Source: Arthrobacter sp. PAMC25284 (GTDB taxonomy: Bacteria > Actinomycetota > Actinomycetes > Actinomycetales > Micrococcaceae). From it: a DNA stretch of 64,000 nt. The notes below the pieces were generated by a model. It was given only the letters and a program-made list of their open reading frames with translations. It had not been told where the DNA came from and ran no database searches. Location: positions 3,534,001-3,598,000 of the forward strand of contig NZ_CP080382.1 of NCBI RefSeq assembly GCF_019443425.1, in the 5' to 3' direction. Both the position numbers and the translations under genes were made by a program. Of this stretch, positions 37,933 to 48,430 are shown in pieces (positions within the stretch are counted from its first letter, which is position 1; each line of letters opens with the position of its first letter).

Positions 37933-38157
37933 CTAGAGGGCGCCGAATCCAACCCGGCGGACTTCTTCGGCTCCGATTTCGACGTAGCCAATAACACCGG
38001 AGGGGACGATCACCTGGCGTCCCTTTTCGTCCGTCAGGCGCAGCTCGGTGCCCTTGGCGATGGCTTCGCCGACGACCTTGGCCACTGCGTCAGCGTCCTG
38101 GGTCGATTCGAGGACAATTTCGCGGCCGATATTCTGAATGCCGATCTTTACTTCCAC
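37933..38157 (-). CDS. DUF3107 protein
   Basis: 74 residues, small beta-rich cytoplasmic protein (VKIGIQNIGREIVLES, ELRLTDEKGRQVIVPSGVIG). It is encoded downstream of a TetR regulator and near moeB, as in mycobacteria. Function unknown, but the pairing with this TetR is widely conserved, so cooperation or a common target is plausible. Confidence 0.88.
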   Translation of the reverse strand: MEVKIGIQNIGREIVLESTQDADAVAKVVGEAIAKGTELRLTDEKGRQVIVPSGVIGYVEIGAEEVRRVGFGAL

Positions 38158-38208
38158 TGCAAGGCCTCCCAGCCAATCAAAGATATTTGGGTGTTATCTA
38201 TTTGTAGT

Positions 38209-38875
38209 CTAGGTCTCTTTAGGGAAGCGGGAGATTCCGCGCCAAGCTAAACGGTAGATCAGGTCACTGGCTACATCGAGGTCGAGATCGCCGCCGGTTT
38301 CCAGCCAGTACCGGGCGCTGACGTGAGCCATTCCGGCGAGTCCGCGGCCCAGCAGCTGTGCCTCCAACGGGGGCAGCTTGGTATCCTCGGCAATCACCCG
38401 GGCCACAGCGTCGGCGAACGTCTTATTGAACGTCTCCAGCCGATCGCTGACGTCGGGATCATTGATCAGGTCGGATTCGAACACGAGCCGGTGGGGCCCG
38501 GTCATCGCCGGCGATGAACTGGTAGTAGGCGCGCATCACGGCCTGGACGCGTTCCTTGTTGTCGGTGGTGGAGTTCAATGCCCCCAGCAGGAGCTCGGTG
38601 AGACCCGTCAGGTGGCTGTCCAGGAGGGCGATGTACAGCTCGCGCTTGGACGGGAAATGCTGGTAGAGCACCGGCTTGCTGACCCGCGCCGTCTCGGCGA
38701 TTTCATCCATGGCGGCTCCGTGGTATCCGTTGGCAACGAACACTTCCTGCGCCGCCGCGAGCAGCTGCGCCCGGCGCTCGTCGCGGGGGAGCCGTGCGGA
38801 GCGGCCGCCGCCCCGCGGCTGCGCAGTCGACGGCTTGCCGGCCTGACCCCGTTCAAGCGGTGACGGATCAATCAC
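38209..38875 (-). CDS. TetR-family regulator (frameshifted)
   Basis: About 221 residues from GTG. The N-terminal DNA-binding domain is clear (RDERRAQLLAAAQEVFVANG, MDEIAETARVSKPVLYQHF). The ligand domain continues in another frame. Deleting one base of the GGGG run at 38493-38496 joins FIAGDD to RAHRLVFESDLINDPDVSDR, as in homologues. A Pro/Gly/Arg-rich stretch precedes the HTH. The DUF3107 gene follows on the same strand, and moeB is divergent. Ligand unknown. Confidence 0.85.
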
Positions 38876-38961
38876 GGATTTCCCACTTTCCTCGTTCCAA
38901 TTATGTACACCTTACGCGCGGGTAATATGACCCGGCGGCATCTGCGGGCATAGATTGAGGT

Positions 38962-40181
38962 ATGGCTTCCACGATTGACGAACCCGCCGCCTCTGCAACG
39001 CCGCCTCGACGGCCCGGGGCCCCCTGGTTGAGCCTGCCGATGGTCTCAGCCCGGAGGAGGTGGAACGGTACTCACGGCACCTGATCATTCCGGAGATCGG
39101 TACGCTCGGTCAACGCCGCCTCAAGAACGCGAAAGTCCTGGTCATCGGGGCCGGCGGCCTCGGCTCCCCGGCGTTGCTTTACTTGGCCGCCGCGGGGGTG
39201 GGAACCCTCGGAATTGTCGACGACGACGCAGTCGACCTCAGCAACCTGCAGCGCCAGGTGATCCACGGAGTTGCGGACGTCGGTCGGCCCAAGACCGAAT
39301 CTGCCCGGGACGCCATCGCCGCGCTGAATCCGCTCGTCAACGTCCGGCTGCACAACACCCGGCTCGACGCCTCCAACGCCCTGGAGCTCTTCGCCGAATA
39401 CGACCTCATCCTTGACGGTGCTGACAACTTCGCGACCCGCTACCTCGTCAACGACGCAGCCGCCATCCTGGGCAAGCCTTATGTCTGGGGTTCGATCTTC
39501 CGTTTTGACGGCCAGGTCAGCGTTTTTTGGGAACAGTACGGGCCGACCTACCGTGACTTGTACCCCGAGGCGCCGCCGGCGGGGTCGGTGCCGTCGTGCG
39601 GGGAAGGTGGCGTGTTCGGGATGCTCTGCGCCGCTGTCGGGTCGTTGATGGTGACGGAGGCCGTCAAGCTCATCACCGGCGTCGGACGGTCACTGTTGGG
39701 CCGGCTGGCGCTCTTCGATGCGCTCGGCGGAACCTGGCGGGAAATTAAGGTATCCCGCGATCCCGCGGCGCAACGGATCACCGCACTCACCGACTACGAG
39801 GCGTTCTGCGGGATCACCCCCGAACCCGAGGCCGGAGCAGGACCCGGGCATACCGTCACCGCCACCCAGCTCGCCACCATGCTGGCCTCACGGAAAGCCG
39901 GCCTCAAGGATTTTCACCTGGTGGATGTACGCGAGAGCGGCGAGTACGACATAGTCCGGATCGAGGGCGCCGTACTGATTCCGCAAGGCCGGATCCTGGC
40001 TGGGGAGGCATGGCACGAGCTGCCGCAGGACGAGGACATCGTCTTCCACTGCAAGGCCGGTACCCGGTCGGCTGCCGTCCTGGCTGCGGCGCGCGCCGCG
40101 GGCTACGCACGGGTCAGTCACCTTGAGGGCGGAATCCTCGCCTGGGTGCGTGAAATTGAGCCCGCGAAGCCGGTGTACTGA
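38962..40181 (+). CDS. moeB: MoeZ-type adenylyltransferase/sulfurtransferase (frameshifted)
   Basis: About 405 residues. An E1-like ThiF/MoeB domain (YSRHLIIPEIG, VLVIGAGGLGSPALLYLAAAG, DDDAVDLSNLQRQVIH, DGADNFATRYLVNDA) is fused to a C-terminal rhodanese domain with active-site Cys in IVFHCKAGTRSAAVL. It adenylates and sulfurates small sulfur carriers such as MoaD, CysO and possibly ThiS. The start ATG at 38962 and the main frame differ. Removing one G and one C in the run 39016-39024 restores RRPGPLVEPADGLSPEEVE. TAGATT lies five bases before the ATG. Confidence 0.88.
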
Positions 40182-40284
40182 CGGGATGAGATGGCTGCGC
40201 CCGCGGCGCTGCTGTGACCAGGGCGGAAGTCTGTCCGGGACCACGCCAGAGGTCTGACCGGCCAGGCTGTCCGGGGCCCTCCGG

Positions 40285-41619
40285 CTACGCGGTGTGCCGC
40301 TGCTGGTCGGTGCCGGTCAGCTGGGGGTCATCGGCAGGACAGGCGCCAGCTTCCGGGGCAGCCGGCTGGTCCACCGTGATGCCGTAGAGGGCCTCGAGGC
40401 CCGCCACGTAGTGTTCCTGCTGGCCGTTTGCGGCCAACTCTCGGGCGCGCACGGTGGGAACATGCAGCAGCTGCTTGACCATCCGGCGCAGGGCGAATTC
40501 CACTTCTTCGGCTGCGGCCGTGCAGCCGTGGCGGGCGCGGACCTTTTCCATCTCAGCATCCAGGACGTTCATCGTATGGCGACGCAGTGCGACGATGGCG
40601 GAATCCACGGAGCGGGTTTCGCGTTCCTGCTCGAACGCGATGGCGGCGCCGGTAACAATGCTGCTGGCCTGGGTCAGCGACTCGGCCTGCTCCTGCGGGG
40701 CGGCCAGGCGGACCGACTCAAGGGTCAGCAGTTCGACGCCGTCGAGCTCGCCGACCGCAGGATCAAAATCGTGGGTGAGGGCGAGGTCGATTGCGATCAG
40801 CGGCTGCGGTGCGGCGGACCGGACCTGGGCGAGTTCGGCAGCTTCGACGCGGGTGTCCGAACCACTGCAGCCGATCATCACGTCGGCTGCGGCAACGGCT
40901 GCCGGCAGGGTGTCTTCGTCCACCGCCGTGCCGCCCCGGGTGGCGACGAAGCCGGCGGCGCGCCCCGACGAGGAGAACACGGAGACATCCGTGCAACCGC
41001 GCTCGCGCAGCAGCGACATCGTGGCCCCGGCGTAGGCGCCGGTCCCGAAGATCACAGCCTTTTTGGCAGACCAGTCAGGGTTCTCGGAAAGATCGGTGGC
41101 AAGATCCAGAGCCACGGAGACGATCGACAGGCCGCGGGACCCCAGCGCTGTTTGCGCGCCGACGTCTTTGGCGGTCTTGGATGCTGCCTGGAACAACCGC
41201 ACGAGCGCGGAGCTCGCGGTTCCCTCATGCTGGGCCGTGATCAGGGACCGGCGGACCTGGCCGGCAATCTCACGCTCGCCGACGACCGCGGAATCGAGTC
41301 CCGAGCTGACGGAAAAGAGGTGCTGGCTGACGTCGGGCCCGATCCGGGTCCCGAACGCGCGGGAGACCCGCTGGTCGCTGAGGCCGCTGGCTGCGCTGAT
41401 CCGGGAGATGAAGGCGGCGCGGGCGACGGCAACGTCGTCGGCATGCGGGGCTTCGGCGTAGATTTCAAAGCGATTGCAGGTGGCAAGGACAATCGCACCC
41501 GCCACTGCCGGCGATCCGGCGAGGGTGGATGTCGCGAGCTCTGAAGCGCCGGTGCTCAGTTGAGCAACGGTTTCGAGGTCGATGTCGGCGTGTGTAGCCA
41601 CCAATGAAAATAGAACCAC
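40285..41619 (-). CDS. hemA: Glutamyl-tRNA reductase
   Basis: 444 residues, the first committed step of tetrapyrrole synthesis (glutamyl-tRNA to glutamate-1-semialdehyde, NADPH-dependent). The GTG at 41619 ([16 protein letters not shown]) is chosen; the frame is open upstream by chance. The catalytic Cys is in [23 protein letters not shown], the NADP motif [10 protein letters not shown] and the C-terminal dimerisation helices ([20 protein letters not shown]) are present. TATGAT lies nine bases before the start, giving a leader of only about three bases. It is divergent from hemE. Confidence 0.94.
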   Translation of the reverse strand: MVLFSLVATHADIDLETVAQLSTGASELATSTLAGSPAVAGAIVLATCNRFEIYAEAPHADDVAVARAAFISRISAASGLSDQRVSRAFGTRIGPDVSQHLFSVSSGLDSAVVGEREIAGQVRRSLITAQHEGTASSALVRLFQAASKTAKDVGAQTALGSRGLSIVSVALDLATDLSENPDWSAKKAVIFGTGAYAGATMSLLRERGCTDVSVFSSSGRAAGFVATRGGTAVDEDTLPAAVAAADVMIGCSGSDTRVEAAELAQVRSAAPQPLIAIDLALTHDFDPAVGELDGVELLTLESVRLAAPQEQAESLTQASSIVTGAAIAFEQERETRSVDSAIVALRRHTMNVLDAEMEKVRARHGCTAAAEEVEFALRRMVKQLLHVPTVRARELAANGQQEHYVAGLEALYGITVDQPAAPEAGACPADDPQLTGTDQQRHTA

Positions 41620-41778
41620 AGCATCCCCATCATAGCTTTTCCGCGGACGCGCCGAGTGACCTCGGGCTGAGAGGCCGGACACCCGGGGCCATGACGCCTG
41701 CCACAGCCAAGGCCCCCGGTCGTGCCGCTGACAGGCTGTCGTTATCTTTTGGGGCCGAATTTGGGCACAATCAAAGAC
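41620..41778. promoter_or_regulatory. Divergent hemA/hemE control region
   Basis: 159 bp holding both promoters: TATGAT for hemA on the minus strand (41629-41634) and CACAAT for hemE on the plus strand (41766-41771), seven bases before the hemE ATG. No clear palindromic operator was seen. Confidence 0.45.
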
Positions 41779-42897
41779 ATGAATCCTAGCGCTGCGGCCA
41801 CCGACGACACTTCCCGAGTCAGCCCTGCCATCGACCAGCTCGACGCCGGACACCCTCTGATGGACGGGCGGACCGCGAACTCGCCGCTCATCACCGCCTA
41901 CCGCGGCGGCACGCCTTCCCGCCGCCCCGTCTGGTTCATGCGCCAGGCCGGGCGGTCGCTTCCCGAATACCTCAAGGTCCGCGAAGGCGTGGGGATGCTG
42001 GAGTCCTGCCTGCGACCCGAGCTCGCTGCCGAAATCACGTTGCAGCCGGTGCGCCGCCACGACGTTGATGCTGCCATCTTCTTCTCCGACATCGTCATTC
42101 CGCTCAAGCTGGCCGGCGTCGGCGTGGATATCGTCCCCGGGGTCGGGCCGGTCCTTGACCATCCGGTCCGCACAGCGGAAGACGTCGCAGCGCTCCCGCA
42201 ACTGACGTGGGAAGCGCTGGAGCCCATCCGGGAGGCCGTCCGGCTGACCGTGGCCCAGCTTGGCAGCACCCCGCTGATCGGCTTTGCCGGCGCGCCCTTT
42301 ACCCTCGCGGCGTACATGGTCGAGGGCAAGCCGTCCCGCGACCACCTCGGCCCGCGCACCATGATGCACGCCGACCCGGAGACCTGGACCGCGCTGGCTG
42401 CCTGGGCTGCAGACGCCTCCGGCATGTTCCTGCGCGCGCAGTTGGAAGCCGGCGCCTCCGCCGCGCAGCTCTTCGACTCCTGGGCCGGATCGCTCGGGCT
42501 TGCCGACTATGAACGCTTCGTCGCCCCGGCCTCGTCCCGGGCCCTGGACCACGTCCGCCATCTCGGCGCCCCGCTGATCCACTTCGGCACGGGAACCTCG
42601 GAACTGCTCGTGGCCATGCGCGACGTGGGCGTCGACGTCGTTGGCGTCGACTACCGCCTGCCGCTGGACGAGGCCAACCGCCGCCTCGGAGGTACTGTGC
42701 CGCTGCAGGGCAATATTGACCCGGCGCTGCTGTCGGCCCCCTGGGAAGTGCTGGAAGCCCACGTCCGCGAGGTGCTCGCAGCCGGCGCAGCGGCACCCGG
42801 CCATGTCGTGAACCTTGGTCACGGCGTTCCGCCGGAGACGGACGCGGCCGTGCTGACGCGCGTCGTCGAGCTCATCCACTCGATCTCACCGGAATAA
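41779..42897 (+). CDS. hemE: Uroporphyrinogen III decarboxylase
   Basis: 372 residues, converts uroporphyrinogen III to coproporphyrinogen III. Signature [15 protein letters not shown], active-site Asp in [36 protein letters not shown] and GHGVPPETD are present. The ATG at 41779 is preferred to the upstream frame start, supported by CACAAT seven bases before it. First gene of the plus-strand heme operon. Confidence 0.95.
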   Translation: MNPSAAATDDTSRVSPAIDQLDAGHPLMDGRTANSPLITAYRGGTPSRRPVWFMRQAGRSLPEYLKVREGVGMLESCLRPELAAEITLQPVRRHDVDAAIFFSDIVIPLKLAGVGVDIVPGVGPVLDHPVRTAEDVAALPQLTWEALEPIREAVRLTVAQLGSTPLIGFAGAPFTLAAYMVEGKPSRDHLGPRTMMHADPETWTALAAWAADASGMFLRAQLEAGASAAQLFDSWAGSLGLADYERFVAPASSRALDHVRHLGAPLIHFGTGTSELLVAMRDVGVDVVGVDYRLPLDEANRRLGGTVPLQGNIDPALLSAPWEVLEAHVREVLAAGAAAPGHVVNLGHGVPPETDAAVLTRVVELIHSISPE

Positions 42898-42900
42898 CGC

Positions 42901-44394
42901 ATGGACGCTGGCCAGGTTGTCCCCGGGACCACCGCCGTTGTGGTGGGCGGGGGGATCTCCGGTCTGCTCGCGGCGCGCGAACTGGCTCTGGCCGGCGTCC
43001 GCACCACCGTCCTGGAAGCCTCGGCTGATTGGGGAGGTTGCGTGGGAAGCCATACCGTCGCCGGCCTGACCCTCGACAGCGGCGCGGAATCCTTCGCGAC
43101 CCGGTCCACGGCGGTGGCGGACCTCGCCACCGACCTCGGGCTCGAAGGCGAGATCGTGGCACCGAACCCTGGCGGCGCCTGGGTCCAGTTGCCGGACGGG
43201 CCACGCGAACTCCCCAAAACCGGGGTGCTGGGGATCCCGGCCAACCCCTGGGACCCCGAAGTGCGCCGCTCACTCGGACTGGCCGGCACGCTCCGGGCCG
43301 CGCTCGACGTGCTGTTGCCGGCATCGCTGGGCACCGCCGCTGAGGCCACCAGCGTGGCGGACCTCGTCCGCCGGCGGATGGGCCGCCGGGTGCTGGAGCG
43401 GCTCGTGGCGCCGGTCGTCGGCGGCGTCCACTCGGCCGACCCTGCCGTGCTGGATGTCGACATGGTGGCACCGGGGCTGCGCGACGGAATCCGCCGCCAC
43501 GGATCCCTCGCGGCCGCCGTATCCGCCCAGCGCAGGGGACAGGGCCCGGCGGCCCTCACTCCCGGGCCCGGGACCCGGCCCGCCGAACCGGCGAAGGCGG
43601 GCTCCGCCGTCGCCGGCCTGCGCGGCGGGATGCACACCCTTGTCGCGGCGCTGGTGGCAGACCTGCGGAAACGCGGCGTCACCTTGCTGGCAGGGACCCG
43701 CGTGGACGCCGTGGAGCGGGCCCTGGCCGGATGGCGCGTGAGCGCCGGTGGCAGAACGTACGACGCCGGTCTTCTCGTCATTGCAGTGGAAGGCCCGGCC
43801 GCCGTTGGACTCCTCGCGGGCGCCGTGCCGGAACTCGCCGACTTCAGGCCCGCCGAAGGACCGGACGTCAGCCTGGTCACGCTGGTCGTCACATGCCCGG
43901 ACCTGGACGGTGCTCCGCGCGGCACGGGCGTCCTGGTGGCCCCGCAAAGCCCGGGCATCCGGGCGAAAGCCCTGACGCATGCGACAGCCAAGTGGGGCTG
44001 GCTGGCCACCCGCGCCGGGTCCGGCACGCACATCCTCCGGCTCTCTTATGGCCGCAGCGGGGACGGGGTGATGGCCGGGCAGCCGCTGCCGGGGACCGGG
44101 GGGGACGGCGCGATTCCCCGCTCCGACGAGGAGTTGTTCCACGCAGCCCTGGCCGATGCTTCGGCCTTGCTCGCCGTTGCCGTCACCAGCGGAGACGTCG
44201 CCGGCTGGGACGTTGTGCGCTGGTCGGGCGCGCTCCCTTTCGCCTCCATCGGCCACCAGCGGCGTGTCGCCGAAGTCCGCACTGTCTGTTGCCGGGAAGG
44301 AACCCTCGCGGTGGTCGGCGGCTGGCTCTCCGGCAACGGACTCGCCGCGATTGTCGCGGACGTGCCGCGGGAAGTACGCCGGCTGCTGTCTTGA
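42901..44394 (+). CDS. hemY: Coproporphyrinogen III oxidase, HemY/CgoX type
   Basis: 497-residue FAD enzyme. The Rossmann motif VVVGGGISGLLAARELALAG is at the N-terminus and GLTLDSGAESFATRS follows; the C-terminal FAD segment WLSGNGLAAIVADV ends the protein. In actinobacteria this family oxidises coproporphyrinogen III to coproporphyrin III rather than acting on protoporphyrinogen; the presence of hemQ supports this. It starts three bases after the hemE stop. A tandem 18-bp duplication spans its stop codon. Confidence 0.9.
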   Translation: MDAGQVVPGTTAVVVGGGISGLLAARELALAGVRTTVLEASADWGGCVGSHTVAGLTLDSGAESFATRSTAVADLATDLGLEGEIVAPNPGGAWVQLPDGPRELPKTGVLGIPANPWDPEVRRSLGLAGTLRAALDVLLPASLGTAAEATSVADLVRRRMGRRVLERLVAPVVGGVHSADPAVLDVDMVAPGLRDGIRRHGSLAAAVSAQRRGQGPAALTPGPGTRPAEPAKAGSAVAGLRGGMHTLVAALVADLRKRGVTLLAGTRVDAVERALAGWRVSAGGRTYDAGLLVIAVEGPAAVGLLAGAVPELADFRPAEGPDVSLVTLVVTCPDLDGAPRGTGVLVAPQSPGIRAKALTHATAKWGWLATRAGSGTHILRLSYGRSGDGVMAGQPLPGTGGDGAIPRSDEELFHAALADASALLAVAVTSGDVAGWDVVRWSGALPFASIGHQRRVAEVRTVCCREGTLAVVGGWLSGNGLAAIVADVPREVRRLLS

Positions 44395-44418
44395 AACCGG
44401 CTGCTGTCCTGAAACCGG
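44383..44418 (+). repeat. Tandem 18-bp duplication at the hemY stop codon
   Basis: CTGCTGTCTTGAAACCGG is repeated with one change (T to C). The first copy contains the hemY TGA stop; the second lies just outside the gene. Confidence 0.85.
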
Positions 44419-44448
44419 CGGCACCGCACGGCAACAGGATGTGAGATG

Positions 44449-44484
44449 AGGCACTTCTACGCGCCGTAGAAGTGCCTTGTTTCG
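44449..44484 (+). terminator. Hairpin with T-rich tail between hemY and hemQ
   Basis: AGGCACTTCTACG pairs with CGTAGAAGTGCCT (13 bp, 3-base loop), followed by TGTTT. It may terminate or attenuate the hemEY transcript, implying a separate promoter for hemQ. Confidence 0.7.
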
Positions 44485-44517
44485 ACTTAGTCGCAACAAG
44501 GGGGCAAACTTGTATTC

Positions 44518-45219
44518 ATGAGCCACACTTCTGCCGAATCTGTCACCAAAACCGATGAATCAGCCGAGCAGTTCTTTACCCTTTGGACCGTCTTCAAGCG
44601 CTCCGTGGAGGTCCTGCGCAGCGACGACGCTGCCGAGGATTTCGAGGCCCTGATTGGCCGGCTGGCCGACGCCGGCGTGATCCACCGCGGCAGCTACGAC
44701 GTCTCCGCGATGCGCGCCGACGCGGACATTATGGTGTGGCTGCATGGACCCCAGCCGGAGGCCCTCCAGCGGGCAGTCCGGGACATTCGGCGCAGCCCGC
44801 TGTTCGCCGGCACGGACATCGTCTGGTCGGCCATGGGCGTGCACCGCGAGGCCGAGTTCGCGAAGAACCACACACCGGCCTTCTCCCGCGGTGTGGAACC
44901 GGCGCAGTGGCTTTGCGTGTACCCCTTCGTCCGTTCCTACGAGTGGTACCTGCTCCCGGACGCCGAACGCGGCGCCATGCTCCGCGATCATGGACTCCTG
45001 GGCCGCGATTTCCCGCAGGTCATCTCGAACACGGTGTCATCTTTTGCCCTCGGCGACTGGGAGTGGATCCTTGGCCTGGAAGCGCCCGACCTGGTGGACC
45101 TGGTGGACCTGATGCGGCATCTGCGCGCCACCGAGGCCCGCCACCACGTCCGTGAAGAAATTCCTTTCTACACCGGCCGCCGCGTCAGCGCCGCCGAGAT
45201 CGCCGAGGTCCTCGCATGA
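44518..45219 (+). CDS. hemQ: Coproheme decarboxylase HemQ/ChdC
   Basis: 233 residues of the chlorite-dismutase-like family. It performs the last step of the coproporphyrin route, decarboxylating coproheme to heme b with peroxide. The catalytic tyrosine lies in FVRSYEWYLLP, followed by MLRDHGLLGRDF and the C-terminal MRHLRATEARHHVREEIPF. It overlaps hemH by four bases (ATGA at 45216-45219). This gene is diagnostic of coproporphyrin-dependent heme synthesis. Confidence 0.94.
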   Translation: MSHTSAESVTKTDESAEQFFTLWTVFKRSVEVLRSDDAAEDFEALIGRLADAGVIHRGSYDVSAMRADADIMVWLHGPQPEALQRAVRDIRRSPLFAGTDIVWSAMGVHREAEFAKNHTPAFSRGVEPAQWLCVYPFVRSYEWYLLPDAERGAMLRDHGLLGRDFPQVISNTVSSFALGDWEWILGLEAPDLVDLVDLMRHLRATEARHHVREEIPFYTGRRVSAAEIAEVLA

Positions 45220-46478
45220 GCCCGCTGGAATCCACCGACGATCTGACCTCCACCAACGACGTCACGCAGACCGGGCGGATGGCACCGAAGGACTACGACG
45301 CCGTGCTCCTCGCCTCGTTCGGCGGTCCCGAAGGCCAGGAGGATGTCCTGCCGTTCCTGCGGAACGTCACCCGCGGCCGGGGCATCCCGGATGAACGCCT
45401 CGAGGAAGTCTCCCACCACTACCGTGCCAACGGCGGCATCAGCCCCATCAACCAGCAGAACCGTGAGCTGAAGGCCGCCATGGAGGCGGAACTGGCCACC
45501 CGCGGCATCGAACTGCCGGTCTTCTGGGGCAACCGCAACTGGGCGCCCTACGTGCCGCAGACCCTGAAGGACATGTACGACGCCGGTCACCGCAAGGTCC
45601 TCATGGTCACCACCAGCGCCTACTCCTGCTACTCCAGTTGCCGGCAGTACCGTGAAGACATCGGCATGGCGCTGACGGAAACCGGGCTGGACGGCAAGCT
45701 CGAAGTCGACAAGGTGCGCCAATACTTCGATCACCCCGGCTTCGTGGAACCCTTCATCGAAGGCACCGCCGCCGGCCTCGCCGACGTCCGGGCCCAGCTG
45801 GCCGCGGCCGGAACCCCGGACGCACCCGTGCACATCCTCTTCGCCACGCACTCCATCCCCACCCGGGATGCCGAGGCCGCCGGGCGGTCCGAGGGCGAAC
45901 CGCGGCACTTCGAGGAGGACTCCGCCTACGCGGCGCAGCACCTGGCGACCGGTACCGAGGTCATCCGGCGGGTCGAAGCCCAGACCGGGCTCACCGCGCC
46001 GTGGTCGCTCGTCTACCAGTCCCGCTCTGGAGCCCCGCACGTGCCGTGGCTTGAACCCGACATCAACGACGCCATCGAAGATCTCGCCGGACAGGGCATC
46101 AAGGGCGTTGTGATTGTTCCGCTCGGCTTCGTCAGCGACCACATGGAAGTTGTCTGGGACCTGGACACCGAGGCCCTGGAGACCTGCGGGAAGCTCGGCC
46201 TGGCGGCCACCCGCGTTCCCACCCCCGGCACCCACCGCAAGTTTGTCAGCGGCATCGTGGACCTGATCTGTGAGCGGACCGCCGCAAACAACATCGCCGA
46301 CCGTCCGCACCTGACCAGGCTCGGTCCCTGGTACGACGTTTGCCGGCCAGGCTGCTGCGCGAACTTCCGCGGCGCGAAGCCAACCATCGCCGCAGCCGAT
46401 ACCACCGTCGGCACCGGACATGACCCGTACCCGGCGGGTCCGGGGTCAACGACCGCAGCCGGCCAGGAACTGCCGTGA
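45216..46478 (+). CDS. hemH: Coproporphyrin III ferrochelatase
   Basis: 420 residues. Inserts iron into coproporphyrin III. Motifs: LLASFGGPEGQEDVLPFL, NRNWAPYV, catalytic His in ILFATHSIPTRDAE and Glu in PLGFVSDHMEVVWDLD. Cysteines in SAYSCYSSCRQY and YDVCRPGCC may ligate a [2Fe-2S] cluster, as known in several actinobacterial ferrochelatases. A disordered tail of about 35 residues follows. Start and stop overlap hemQ and hemC. Confidence 0.93.
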   Translation: MSPLESTDDLTSTNDVTQTGRMAPKDYDAVLLASFGGPEGQEDVLPFLRNVTRGRGIPDERLEEVSHHYRANGGISPINQQNRELKAAMEAELATRGIELPVFWGNRNWAPYVPQTLKDMYDAGHRKVLMVTTSAYSCYSSCRQYREDIGMALTETGLDGKLEVDKVRQYFDHPGFVEPFIEGTAAGLADVRAQLAAAGTPDAPVHILFATHSIPTRDAEAAGRSEGEPRHFEEDSAYAAQHLATGTEVIRRVEAQTGLTAPWSLVYQSRSGAPHVPWLEPDINDAIEDLAGQGIKGVVIVPLGFVSDHMEVVWDLDTEALETCGKLGLAATRVPTPGTHRKFVSGIVDLICERTAANNIADRPHLTRLGPWYDVCRPGCCANFRGAKPTIAAADTTVGTGHDPYPAGPGSTTAAGQELP

Positions 46479-47474
46479 GCGTCCGGATCGGCACACGCGC
46501 CAGCAAACTGGCGCTGACCCAGACGCAGCAGACGGCCGACCAATTGTCCGCCGTCGGCGGGTTCGCAGCAGAGCTCGTGCACATCCGGACCGACGGCGAC
46601 GTCCTGACCGGTTCGCTGTCCCAAATGGGCGGAACCGGGGTCTTCGTCGCTGCACTCCGGGACGCGCTGCTGCGGGACGAATGCGACGTCGCGGTCCATT
46701 CCCTGAAGGACCTGCCCACCGGCGCTGCCCCCGGGCTCACCCTGGCGGCGACGCCCAAGCGGGTCGACGTCCGGGATGTCCTGTGCGCCCGGGACGGGCT
46801 GAAGCTCTCCGACCTGCCCACAGGTGCCACCGTGGGCACCGGTTCCCCGCGCCGTGCGGCCCAGTTGCGCGCCGCACGGCCCGACCTGGACATCCGGGAT
46901 ATCCGCGGCAACGTTGATACGCGTCTCGGCCGCGTTCCCGGGCTGCCGGGCAATACGACTGACGCCGTTGTGGCAGGCAAGTCCTGCGATCTCGACGCCG
47001 TTGTGCTTGCCGCCGCGGGGCCTGCACCGGATCGGACGGCTCGATGTGGTCAGTGAATACCTGGAAGCGGATGTGATGCTGCCCGCGGCCGGCCAGGGAG
47101 CTCTCGCGATCGAATGCCGGACCGCCGACGCACCCCGCAAGGCCGGATCCACCGAAGGCTCACAGGGAGTGCTGGCGCAGGCTCTCGCAGCCCTCGACGA
47201 TCCGGACACGCGGCTCGCGGTAACGGCCGAGCGGGCTCTCCTGGCCCGGCTGGAGGCAGGATGCGCGGCCCCGGTGGGCGCCCACGCCTACCGCAAGGGA
47301 AGCATGCTGCACCTTGAGGCCGTGGTCTGCGCCGTCGACGGTTCGGCCGCTGTCCGCGATAAAAAAGCCACCGACGGGCTCACCGAGGTCGGCGCAACCC
47401 TGCTTGGGATTGAGCTGGCCGAGGTCCTGCTGGCGCGGGGTGCTGCCGACATCGCGGACCTGGCAGCCTCCTGA
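46475..47474 (+). CDS. hemC: Porphobilinogen deaminase (frameshifted)
   Basis: About 332 residues. Polymerises four porphobilinogens into hydroxymethylbilane. The GTG start overlaps the hemH stop (GTGA). Motifs: RIGTRASKLALTQTQQTAD, DVAVHSLKDLPT, GTGSPRRAAQL, RGNVDTRL, AAGQGALAIECR and the dipyrromethane-binding Cys in LEAGCAAPVGAHA. The two parts are in different frames. Removing one G of the run 47017-47020 joins VVLAAAGLHRIGRLDVV. An error is likely since the pathway is otherwise complete. Confidence 0.93.
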
Positions 47475-47493
47475 CCTGCGGGATCCAGAGCAC

Positions 47494-48420
47494 ATGGGAC
47501 GGCACAGCAGCCTGAGGCAGCCACACGGGAACCACGTGGCGGCAGAGTTGGACGGCGCACGGATTCTCGTTGCCCGCGCCCCGGACCGCGCCGGGGAACT
47601 CGTGTCGGCTCTTCGCGGCGCCGGCGCCGAGCCCCTTCTGCTGCCGCTCATCGACTTCGAGGTCGCCAGTGACCAGCACTCCCTCGACGTCGCCTTCGAC
47701 GCCCTGGGCGCCGGCGCCTATGTCTGGCTCGTGATCACGAGCGTGACCACCGTGCAGGCGCTTGAAGCGAAAGCGGCCGAACGCGGCGCGACTTTGGAAA
47801 CGTGGCTGCCCGGCAGCCTCCAGGTCGCGACGATCGGGCCCGCCACGCGCCGGGCACTGCAAACACGGGGGATCGGCGTTGACCTGGCACCCACCGCCGA
47901 GCAGTCCGGTGCCGGCCTCGCCGGCATCTGGCCTGAGGGCCGGACCCGGGTGTTCCTGCCCCAGGCCGACATCGCCGACCCCGCGCTCCGCCGCGGTCTC
48001 GAAGCACGGGGCGCGTCGGTGCAGGCAGTCACGGCCTACCGGACCGTGGACTACCCCGCTGATCCGGCCCGCAGCCTGGCTGCCCACGCGGCCGGCCCCG
48101 AACACCACGACGCCGATCCGCCGCCGGCAGTGCTGACGACAGCCGAAGCAAAAACCGAGGTCGCTGCCGGGCGGCTGCACGCCGTCGTCGCGGCGTCGCC
48201 CAGTGCCGCGCGGCGCATTCACGCGGAGCTCGCCCCGCTGGGGGGCTGCCGCTTCGTCGCGATCGGACGCTCGACGGCGGGCGAGGCGGAAACGCTGGGC
48301 CTCACCGTAGCGTCCATCGCCGAACAGCCGACGGCCTCCGGCCTCCTCGCCGCGGTGATCCGGTCGCTGGCGGCGCCCCCGTCCCGTCCCCTGACACTCC
48401 CGCCACCGAGCACCCCGTGA
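47494..48420 (+). CDS. hemD: Uroporphyrinogen III synthase
   Basis: 308 residues, cyclises hydroxymethylbilane to uroporphyrinogen III. The sequence is divergent as usual for HemD, but the two-lobed pattern is visible: [58 protein letters not shown] and [15 protein letters not shown] with [17 protein letters not shown]. The start at ATG 47494 is tentative; no strong ribosome-binding site is seen. Position between hemC and hemB supports the call. Confidence 0.85.
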   Translation: MGRHSSLRQPHGNHVAAELDGARILVARAPDRAGELVSALRGAGAEPLLLPLIDFEVASDQHSLDVAFDALGAGAYVWLVITSVTTVQALEAKAAERGATLETWLPGSLQVATIGPATRRALQTRGIGVDLAPTAEQSGAGLAGIWPEGRTRVFLPQADIADPALRRGLEARGASVQAVTAYRTVDYPADPARSLAAHAAGPEHHDADPPPAVLTTAEAKTEVAAGRLHAVVAASPSAARRIHAELAPLGGCRFVAIGRSTAGEAETLGLTVASIAEQPTASGLLAAVIRSLAAPPSRPLTLPPPSTP

Positions 48421-48430
48421 AGGACAGACC

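Noticed and set aside
41620..42879. Upstream extension of hemA to an 864-residue frame
   Set aside because: The added part is antisense to hemE. HemA homologues begin at the [10 protein letters not shown] region.
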